Origin: DAOTEJ01 sp035454085
GTDB taxonomy: Bacteria > Pseudomonadota > Gammaproteobacteria > Burkholderiales > Burkholderiaceae_F
Direction of reading: 5' to 3'
DNA length: 21,093 nt
Assembly (NCBI GenBank): GCA_035454085.1
Contig: DAOTEJ010000043.1
Location: 1 to 21,093 of the forward strand
Positions within the stretch are counted from its first letter, which is position 1; every line of letters begins with the position of its first letter. Shown here one piece after another: positions 6,967-12,489 of the stretch. The notes below the pieces were generated by a model. That model saw only the letters and a program-made list of their open reading frames with translations. It was not told where the DNA came from and searched no databases. A program made the translations under genes and the position numbers.

Positions 6967-7497
6967 GTGATCACCCTGATCTACGCCCATCCGCACCCGC
7001 GCCGTTCGCGCGCGGGCGCCGCCCTGCTCGGGGCGGTGGCCGATCTGCCCGGGCTCGCCGTGCGTTCGCTCTACGACCTGTACCCGGACTTCGCCATCGA
7101 TGCCGCGGCCGAGCAGGCCGCGCTCAGCGCCAGCCGGCTCGTGATCTGGCAGCACCCCGTGTACTGGTACGGGGTGCCGGCGCTGCTCAAGCTGTGGTTC
7201 GAGACCGTGCTGACTGCCGGCTGGGCTTACGAGGGCGGCCGCGCGCTGGCCGACAAGGACTGCCTGTGGGTGTGCACCACGGGCGCGCCCTTCGAGGCCT
7301 ACGCGGCCGATCACGAGCACGGCCACCCCTTCGCAGCCTTCGAGCCGGCGGTGCGCCAGACGGCGCGTTACTGCGGCATGCATTGGCTCGATCCCCTGGT
7401 GGTGCATGGCGCGGGCCGCTCGGCCCAGGCTGATCTGGCCGCCGCCGCACGCGCCTACCGCACCCGCCTGGACGCCTGGCGCGAGCGCCATGGGTAG
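6967..7497 (+). CDS. kefF: KefF-like NAD(P)H quinone oxidoreductase, ancillary protein of KefC
   Basis: This 176-aa flavodoxin-fold protein of the Flavodoxin_2/NQO family begins with ITLIYAHPHPRRSRAG (FMN phosphate-binding region). It contains WQHPVYWYGVPALLKLWFETVL (about residues 61-82), the hallmark of KefF/KefG and MdaB-type flavin oxidoreductases. In E. coli, KefF binds and activates the glutathione-gated K+ efflux channel KefC and has quinone reductase activity. The same pairing here supports that role. The start is the GTG at 6967, the only start that puts ITLIYAHPHP at the N-terminus; upstream in-frame sequence does not resemble the family. The 3' end overlaps kefC by 8 nt (kefC ATG at 7490), indicating translational coupling. 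No clear Shine-Dalgarno precedes it, and the gene may be leaderless. Confidence 0.88.
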   Translation: MITLIYAHPHPRRSRAGAALLGAVADLPGLAVRSLYDLYPDFAIDAAAEQAALSASRLVIWQHPVYWYGVPALLKLWFETVLTAGWAYEGGRALADKDCLWVCTTGAPFEAYAADHEHGHPFAAFEPAVRQTARYCGMHWLDPLVVHGAGRSAQADLAAAARAYRTRLDAWRERHG

Positions 7498-9298
7498 CGA
7501 TCCGCAACTGTTGCGCGACGCCCTGGTGGCCCTGGCGGCCGCGGTGGTGCTGGTGCCCATTGCCAAGCGCATCGGCCTGGGTTCGGTGCTGGGCTACCTG
7601 CTCGCCGGCGTGCTGGTCGGGCCGCACGTGCTGGGACTGATCGGCAGCGTCGAGTCGATCATGCACTTCGCCGAGTTCGGCATCGTGCTGATGCTGTTCC
7701 TGATCGGCCTGGAGCTCGACCTCAAGCGACTGTGGCAGATGCGGCTGCAGGTGTTTGGCGGCGGCGCGTTGCAGATGGCCGCGTGCGCGCTGCCCCTGGG
7801 CCTGGGCCTGTGGGCCGCCGGGCTGGCGTGGCAGGGCGCGCTGGTGGCCGGCCTCGCGCTGGCGATGAGCTCCACCGCGATCGCCATGCAGCTGATCAAC
7901 GAGCGCAACCTGATGGGCGCGCCGGTGGGGCGGGCGGGCTTTGCGGTGCTGCTCTTCCAGGACATCGCCGCCATCCCGCTGATGGCGCTGGTGCCGATCC
8001 TGGCAGCCAGTGGCGCGGCAAGCGGCGAGCCGGGCTGGATCGCGGCGCTCAAGGCCGCCGGCGCGATCGCCGCGGTGATCGTGCTCGGCCGCTACCTCGT
8101 GCGGCCGGTGATCCGCCGCATCGTGCAAAGCGAGGTGCGCGAGATCTTCACCGCCTTCGCCCTGGTGCTGGTCGTGGGAATCGCCTGGCTGATGGCCTCG
8201 GCCGGGCTGTCGATGGCGCTGGGCGCCTTCCTCGCGGGCGTGCTGCTGGCCAGCTCCGAGTACCGCCACCTGCTGCAGGCCGACATCGCTCCCTTCAAAG
8301 GGCTGCTGCTGGGCCTGTTCTTCATCTCGGTGGGCATGGCGGTGGATCTGGGCCTGGTTCTGGAGCACCCGCTCGCGCTTGCCGCACTGCTCGTGGGCCT
8401 GCTCGCCGCCAAGTTCGCGATGCTCGCCCTGATCGCACCGCGCCTGCGCGTGCAGGGGCCGGACCGCTGGCTGCTGGCCGCGCTGCTGTGCCAGGGCGGC
8501 GAATTCGCCTTCGTGGTGTTCGCGCTGGCCCGCCAGGCGCAACTGCTGGTCGGCGCCTGGGACGCCCTGCTCACCGCCGCGGTCGCGCTCTCGATGGGGG
8601 CCACGCCCCTGGTCGTGGCGGCCTGCGAGCGCTGGGCGACGCGGCACCATGCGACGACCCGCGAGGACGACGCGATCGAGGACGAGCACGCCCCGGTGAT
8701 CATCGCGGGCTTCGGCCGCTACGGGCAGATCGTGGGCCGCCTGCTGTTTGCCCACGGCGTGTCGGCCACGGTGATCGACCACGATCCGGAGCAGGTCGAT
8801 CTGTCGCGCAAGCTCGACTTCAAGGTCTACTACGGCGACGCCACGCGCCTGGACCTGCTCGAGGCGGCGGGCGCCGACCGCGCCCGGGTACTGGTCATCG
8901 CCATCGACGGCGTGGAGGACAGCCTGGAACTCGTGGACCGCGCGCGTGCTCGCTTTCCCGCACTCGCGCTGGTGGCCCGGGCGCGCAACGTGCGCCACGA
9001 GCTCGAGCTGGCGCACCGCGGCGTGACGCTGGTGCAGCGCGAAACCTTCGAATCCGCATTGCGCTCGGGCCGCTCGGTGCTCGAGGCCCTGGGCGTCGAT
9101 CCCTACGAGGCGCGCGAGCTGGCCGACGCCTTCCGGCGCCACAACTTCTCGACCTTGCGGGCCATGGTCCGGCACACCGGGGACCGCGATCGGCTGCTGG
9201 ACATCTCGCGCAGCGGGCGCCAGGAACTGGAGGAAAACCTCAGGCGCGACCGCGAGGCCCGCGCGGCCCGCCGATCGGGCGACTGGACGGGGGGCTAG
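7490..9298 (+). CDS. kefC: KefC-type glutathione-gated K+ efflux antiporter (CPA2 family)
   Basis: This 602-aa protein has an N-terminal Na+/H+ exchanger-type membrane domain (about 12-13 segments, residues 1-380) and a C-terminal RCK/TrkA-N domain (about 400-520). Seen in the membrane part: GSVLGYLLAGVLVGPHVLG, the FQD motif with Asp158 in LLFQDIAAIPL, and the DIAPFKGLLLGLFFISVGM loop starting at Asp265, very like the regulatory loop of E. coli KefC. The RCK domain has the dinucleotide-binding motif GFGRYG (407-412) and a YYGDATRLDLL segment. Kef systems are held shut by glutathione and opened by glutathione adducts, acidifying the cytoplasm to protect against electrophiles such as methylglyoxal. 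The start at 7490 is set by the conserved N-terminus and the overlap with kefF. KefB is the close alternative, but the KefF partner favours KefC. Confidence 0.9.
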   Translation: MGSDPQLLRDALVALAAAVVLVPIAKRIGLGSVLGYLLAGVLVGPHVLGLIGSVESIMHFAEFGIVLMLFLIGLELDLKRLWQMRLQVFGGGALQMAACALPLGLGLWAAGLAWQGALVAGLALAMSSTAIAMQLINERNLMGAPVGRAGFAVLLFQDIAAIPLMALVPILAASGAASGEPGWIAALKAAGAIAAVIVLGRYLVRPVIRRIVQSEVREIFTAFALVLVVGIAWLMASAGLSMALGAFLAGVLLASSEYRHLLQADIAPFKGLLLGLFFISVGMAVDLGLVLEHPLALAALLVGLLAAKFAMLALIAPRLRVQGPDRWLLAALLCQGGEFAFVVFALARQAQLLVGAWDALLTAAVALSMGATPLVVAACERWATRHHATTREDDAIEDEHAPVIIAGFGRYGQIVGRLLFAHGVSATVIDHDPEQVDLSRKLDFKVYYGDATRLDLLEAAGADRARVLVIAIDGVEDSLELVDRARARFPALALVARARNVRHELELAHRGVTLVQRETFESALRSGRSVLEALGVDPYEARELADAFRRHNFSTLRAMVRHTGDRDRLLDISRSGRQELEENLRRDREARAARRSGDWTGG

Positions 9299-9471
9299 GC
9301 CGCGCGCCGGTCCTCGGGTACACTGCCGTTGTCAGGGTCTAGGTTCAGCGATTACCCAGGTTTCCCCGGTCGCCCTTGCGGCACCTCCGGTCTTCCCAGG
9401 CAAGCGTTTCCTGATCGTCTGCGTATGGCGCCAAGATGGCGCCGTTTCCACATTCATTCAAGGAACGTTTC
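9299..9471 (+). promoter_or_regulatory. Leader and promoter region of the cold shock gene
   Basis: These 173 bp between kefC and csp contain a possible -10, TACACT (9319-9324), without a convincing -35. That would give a leader of about 140 nt, similar in scale to the long cspA leader of enteric bacteria. A direct repeat ATGGCGCC (9425-9432 and 9436-9443) also forms a 6-bp hairpin GGCGCC-AAGAT-GGCGCC ending 28 nt before the ATG. The ribosome binding site AAGGA (9460-9464) lies 7 nt before the ATG. A structured, temperature-responsive leader is inferred. Confidence 0.45.
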
Positions 9472-9681
9472 ATGGCTACCGGTACCGTCAAGTGGTTCAA
9501 CGACTCCAAGGGCTTTGGCTTCATCAAGCCCGACGATGGCAGCGCCGATCTCTTCGCGCACTTCTCCGAAATCCAGTCCAAGGGCTTCAAGAGCCTGAAG
9601 GAAGGCGAGCGCGTTGAATTTGAAGTCAAGCAAGGCCCCAAGGGCCTGCAGGCTTCGATGATCCGCCCGATGGGCGAGTGA
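9472..9681 (+). CDS. CspA-family cold shock protein (single cold-shock domain)
   Basis: This 69-aa protein is one complete cold-shock domain: MATGTVKWFNDSKGFGFI at the start, RNP1 KGFGFI (residues 13-18), RNP2-like LFAHF (27-31), and the C-terminal GPKGLQASMIRP strand. It binds single-stranded nucleic acid and acts as an RNA chaperone or antiterminator. The residues are typical of constitutive or stress-induced betaproteobacterial Csp proteins. Whether this one is cold-induced cannot be read from the protein. The ATG at 9472 is chosen over an in-frame ATG at 9436 because it has AAGGA 7 nt upstream and gives the exact family N-terminus. The gene stands alone, with its own leader and a strong terminator 35 bp after the stop. 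Confidence 0.96.
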   Translation: MATGTVKWFNDSKGFGFIKPDDGSADLFAHFSEIQSKGFKSLKEGERVEFEVKQGPKGLQASMIRPMGE

Positions 9682-9690
9682 TCTAGCGCT

Positions 9691-9708
9691 GCGCGCCTTC
9701 GGGCGCGC
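9691..9708. repeat. GC hairpin with TTCG tetraloop after csp
   Basis: GCGCGCC (9691-9697), loop TTCG, GGCGCGC (9702-9708) form a 7-bp stem closed by the very stable C(UUCG)G tetraloop. No T-run follows, so it is not a complete intrinsic terminator. It sits just ahead of the terminator and could protect the csp mRNA 3' end. Confidence 0.55.
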
Positions 9709-9716
9709 GATGCTCG

Positions 9717-9745
9717 AAGGGCCGCATCCGCGGCCCTTTTGTTTT
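9717..9745 (+). terminator. Rho-independent terminator of the cold shock gene
   Basis: AAGGGCCGC (9717-9725), loop ATCC, and GCGGCCCTT (9730-9738) form a 9-bp stem followed by TTGTTTT. This is a textbook intrinsic terminator on the plus strand, 35 bp after the csp stop codon. The A's 5' of the stem are too few for it to be strong in the opposite direction. Confidence 0.88.
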
Positions 9746-9770
9746 GGTCTCGCTGGCGCGTGGCGGCAGC

Positions 9771-10226
9771 TCAGGCCGGGCGCGGCAGCACCTTCCAGCG
9801 CCCGTGGTCCCAGCCCACGCGCTGCCCCTCCTCGCGCAGGCGGGCGGCGCAGTACAGGGGCGCCAGGGGTGTGTCGGGTGCCACGCTGCCGTCGTCGCGC
9901 AGCAGGCGCCACAGCGGGCAGCGCATCGGCCCGCCGCGTGACTTTGCACTGCTGGCCGCCAGGGCGCGCACCGCCGCGCGCAGGGCGCGCGGCCCGACGC
10001 GGTCGCCACCGTAGCGCGCCACCAGTCGCTCACGCAGTTGCGACTCGGTGATCACGGTGCCCGCGGGCACCTCGCGCAGCACGGCCGCCACCGCTGCGGG
10101 GCCGGGCAAGAGCCACAGCCCCTGATCCTGGGCATCGCGCCGCAGCCTCACGAGTTCGCGCTCCAGACCCACCGGACTCGCCACGCCTGCCCGGCCAGAC
10201 GCTTGCACCGTCTTGTCCTCGGCCAT
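9771..10226 (-). CDS. Divergent MGMT/alkyltransferase-like (ATL) domain protein, no active-site cysteine
   Basis: This 151-aa protein is set by an ATG at 10226 with GGGAGG about 5 nt upstream. The first 40 residues are charged and unlike anything I recognise. From about residue 45 the sequence follows the DNA-binding domain of O6-alkylguanine-DNA alkyltransferases: AAVLREVPAGTVITESQL (helix and GTVTTYGQL-like turn), RALRAAVRALA (the RAVG/arginine-finger helix region), CPLWRLLRDDGSVA (103-116, position of the PCHRVV or PWHRVV motif), and AARLREEGQRV (128-138, the LLxxEGV helix). Where MGMT has Pro-Cys-His-Arg, this has P104-L105-W106-R107, so methyl transfer is not expected. ATL proteins bind alkylated guanine and recruit nucleotide-excision repair. 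This resemblance is my own by-eye alignment; the protein may instead be an unrelated winged helix. Confidence 0.6.
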   Translation of the reverse strand: MAEDKTVQASGRAGVASPVGLERELVRLRRDAQDQGLWLLPGPAAVAAVLREVPAGTVITESQLRERLVARYGGDRVGPRALRAAVRALAASSAKSRGGPMRCPLWRLLRDDGSVAPDTPLAPLYCAARLREEGQRVGWDHGRWKVLPRPA

Positions 10227-10486
10227 GCCGACCTCCCCGGCGCCAGCACCAGGCCGCGCCGCAATCAGCCAAAAGCGTGGACTCGCGAGCGCGTCGCGCG
10301 CTGACCTTGAGCAAGTCGCGAGCGACGCCCGAGCACGGGACTTGATCCAGGTCGCACGCGAGGCACGCACCGCGACGGCGTGACCGGGCTCACAGCGCCA
10401 TGGCCCGCGCGAGCACTCGGAGCGCGCTCGCGGTGCACCCGGCTGGGGCGCGGTATCGACGAGGTCCGCGGAGCAGACCTGCCCGC

Positions 10487-11689
10487 TCAGTAGGGGTGCG
10501 ACTCGGCCCAGAGCCCCGCGCGGCGCAGGGTGTCGAGCACCTGCTGCACGTGCTCGGCGCCGCGCGTTTGCAGCACGAACTCGAGTTCGGCGTTGTTCAC
10601 CGGCAGGCTGGTGAAGGCGCGCTGGTGGCTCACGTCCTCGATGTTGCCGCCGGCCTCGGCGATCAGGGTGGCCGCGCGCGCCAGCGCGCCGGGCACGTCG
10701 CGCGTGTGCACGCGGATGCGTGCCAGTCGCCCGGCGCGCACCATGCCGCGCTCGATGATGTCGGCCAGCACCATGGGGTTGATGTTGCCGCCGCACAGCA
10801 CCAGCCCGACCTTGCGGCCGGCGAAGCGCTCCGGGTGGCGCAGCAGCGCCGCCAGCCCGGCCGCGCCCGCGCCCTCGACCACCGTCTTCTCGATCTCGAG
10901 CAGCATGACCACCGCGTGCTCGATGTCGCCCTCGCCCACCAGCAGCATGTCGTCGACCGTGCGGCCGACGATCGCCCGCGTCAGCACGCCGGGCTCGCGC
11001 ACCGCGATGCCTTCGGCGAGGCTCGCCTGCGCCGAGGGCAGTTGCAGTCCCTTGAAGGCCGCGTACATGCCGGGGAAGTGCTCGGTCTGCACCCCCAGGA
11101 TCTCGATGCCGGGCTTGATCTCGCGGGCGGCCAGCGCCATGCCCGAGATCATCCCGCCGCCGCCCACCGCCACCACCAGCACCTCGAGCTCGGGCGCGGC
11201 GGCCAGCATCTCGAGCGCGATCGTGCCCTGGCCGGCGATCACGCGCGCGTCGTCGTAGGGATGGATCATGGTCAGGCCGCGCTCGGCAGCCAGCGCGCCC
11301 GCGGCGGCGCGCGCGTCCTCGAAGCTGTCGCCGGTGAGGATGACCTCGGCGCCGAAGCCGCGCGTGCGCTCGACCTTCACGGTGGGCGTGAAGGCGGGCA
11401 TCACGATCACCGCGGGGATCCCCAGGCGCTGTGCGTGGTAGGCCACGCCCTGGGCGTGATTGCCGGCGGACACCGCGATCACCCCGCGCGCGCGCTCGGT
11501 GGCCTCGAGCGCCAGCAGGCGGTTGAGCGCACCGCGCTCCTTGAAGCTCGCGGTGAACTGCAGGTTCTCGAACTTGAGCCACACCTCGGCCCCGGTGATG
11601 GCCGACAGCGTGCGCGAGTGCAGGCAGGGCGTGTTCTCGATCTGCCCCGCGAGCCGGATCGCCGCCGCGCGCACGTCGGCCGCGCTCAC
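10487..11689 (-). CDS. Threonine ammonia-lyase (threonine dehydratase) with C-terminal ACT domain
   Basis: This fold-type II PLP enzyme converts L-threonine (often also serine) to 2-oxobutyrate and ammonia. In the 400-aa form the PLP lysine is Lys50 in TASFKERGA. The SAGNHAQGVA loop and phosphate-binding GGGGMISG (176-183) are intact. A short C-terminal ACT domain (about 320-400, RIRVHTRDVPGALARAATLIAEAGG) replaces the two regulatory domains of E. coli IlvA, giving the 400-aa TIGR01127-type architecture. Two starts are possible. GTG at 11689 has AGGAGG 8 nt upstream and fits family length, and is chosen. GTG at 11758 (423 aa) has AAGGGGA 5 nt upstream and adds a 23-residue Ala/Gly-rich stretch. 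It is divergent from the ABC operon across a shared promoter. Whether it serves isoleucine synthesis or threonine catabolism is not decided by sequence. Confidence 0.93.
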   Translation of the reverse strand: MSAADVRAAAIRLAGQIENTPCLHSRTLSAITGAEVWLKFENLQFTASFKERGALNRLLALEATERARGVIAVSAGNHAQGVAYHAQRLGIPAVIVMPAFTPTVKVERTRGFGAEVILTGDSFEDARAAAGALAAERGLTMIHPYDDARVIAGQGTIALEMLAAAPELEVLVVAVGGGGMISGMALAAREIKPGIEILGVQTEHFPGMYAAFKGLQLPSAQASLAEGIAVREPGVLTRAIVGRTVDDMLLVGEGDIEHAVVMLLEIEKTVVEGAGAAGLAALLRHPERFAGRKVGLVLCGGNINPMVLADIIERGMVRAGRLARIRVHTRDVPGALARAATLIAEAGGNIEDVSHQRAFTSLPVNNAELEFVLQTRGAEHVQQVLDTLRRAGLWAESHPY

Positions 11690-11786
11690 GCCGCCGGCCT
11701 CCTGCCGGGCGCCCTCTTGCGCCTTCGCCCCGCCCACGGCCACGCCAGCTTCGCTCACCGCATTCCCCTTGATCTTTCAGGGCAAG

Positions 11787-11815
11787 GATTCTATCGGCGC
11801 CCCACCCATAGAATC
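11787..11815. promoter_or_regulatory. Inverted repeat forming back-to-back -10 boxes of two divergent genes
   Basis: GATTCTAT (11787-11794) and ATAGAATC (11808-11815) are exact reverse complements separated by 13 nt. Each contains a TAGAAT -10 box (5 of 6 matches to consensus), facing outward: plus strand 11809-11814 toward the ABC ATPase, and minus strand 11793-11788 toward threonine ammonia-lyase. The plus-strand box ends 6 nt before the ATG at 11821, so that mRNA may be leaderless. No good -35 is visible for either. The symmetric element could also be an operator. Confidence 0.5.
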
Positions 11816-11820
11816 GGTCC

Positions 11821-12489
11821 ATGTCCATCCCCGCCCTCGCCGTTCACGGCCTCGTCAAGCGCTACGGCAGCCGCACCGTGCTCGATGGCACCTCGCTCGA
11901 GATCGCCGCAGGCGAAGTCGCGGCCATCGTGGGCGAGTCGGGCACCGGCAAGTCCACCCTGCTCAATCTCATCGCCGGGCTCGACCTGCCCGACGCCGGC
12001 TCGGTGCGCGTGGGCGGCACCGATCTGGCCACGCTCTCGGACGACGCGCGCACCGAACTGCGCCGGGTGCGCCTGGGCTTCGTGTTCCAGTCCTTCCTCG
12101 TGCTGCCGCACCTGTCGGTGCTGCAGAACGTCGAGCTGCCGCTGGTGCTCGCCGGGGTCGCACCCGCGGAACGCGTCGCCCGCGCTCAGGAGCTGCTCGC
12201 CGCGGTGGGTCTGGGAGCGCGCGCCGCCTCGATGCCGCGCGAACTGTCGGGCGGCGAGATGCAGCGCGTCGCGGTGGCTCGCGCGCTGGTGCACCGCCCC
12301 GTGCTGGTGCTGGCCGACGAGCCCACCGGCAACCTCGACCCCGACACCGCCGGCGTGGTGCTCGACACCCTGCTGGCCGAACTGCGCAGCCGCGGCGCGG
12401 CCGGCGTGATCGTGACCCACTCGGCCGCGGCCGCCGCGCGCGCCGACCGCCGCCTGCTGCTCGAACACGGCCGCCTGGTGAGCGTGTGA
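11821..12489 (+). CDS. ABC transporter ATP-binding protein (LolD/MacB-type)
   Basis: This 222-aa nucleotide-binding subunit belongs to the MacB/LolD/FtsE group. Walker A is GESGTGKST (38-46), the Q-loop lies in FVFQSF (about 87-91), the signature is LSGGEMQR (141-148), and Walker B is LVLADEP with Asp165/Glu166. The H-loop His is in VTHSA. The group energises FtsX-type permeases that do mechanotransmission or move lipoproteins and lipids rather than classical import. The ATG at 11821 fits the family N-terminus but has no Shine-Dalgarno; a TAGAAT -10 ends 6 nt upstream. The stop TGA (12487-12489) overlaps the GTG start of the permease gene by 4 nt (GTGA), so the two are translationally coupled. 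With the AttH-like third gene this resembles AttE. Confidence 0.93.
   Translation: MSIPALAVHGLVKRYGSRTVLDGTSLEIAAGEVAAIVGESGTGKSTLLNLIAGLDLPDAGSVRVGGTDLATLSDDARTELRRVRLGFVFQSFLVLPHLSVLQNVELPLVLAGVAPAERVARAQELLAAVGLGARAASMPRELSGGEMQRVAVARALVHRPVLVLADEPTGNLDPDTAGVVLDTLLAELRSRGAAGVIVTHSAAAAARADRRLLLEHGRLVSV

Noticed and set aside
10283..10323. Repeated TCGCGAGCG words and a 6-bp hairpin AGCGCG-TCG-CGCGCT downstream of threonine ammonia-lyase
   Set aside because: The words are short and built only of common GC-rich elements. There is no T-run, and nothing marks a repeat family or a terminator. The 260-bp spacer otherwise shows nothing I can name.
10342..10355. FNR/Anr-type box TTGATCCAGGTCGC in the spacer between the ATL-like gene and threonine ammonia-lyase
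   Set aside because: Only the left half (TTGAT) fits; the right half should end ATCAA or GTCAA and reads GTCGC. TTGATC also occurs several times inside coding regions here, so a chance match is likely.
10227..11828. N-terminal extension of the ATL-like frame through the threonine ammonia-lyase locus
   Set aside because: The open frame continues antisense-parallel to another gene with Arg/Gly/Ala-rich translation. The ATG at 10226 has a strong GGAGG site and is a sufficient start.
11460..12485. 5' extension of the permease reading frame back to 11460
   Set aside because: The frame stays open only because of base composition. It would overlap all of the ATPase gene and part of threonine ammonia-lyase, and the residues before the GTG at 12486 have no family resemblance.
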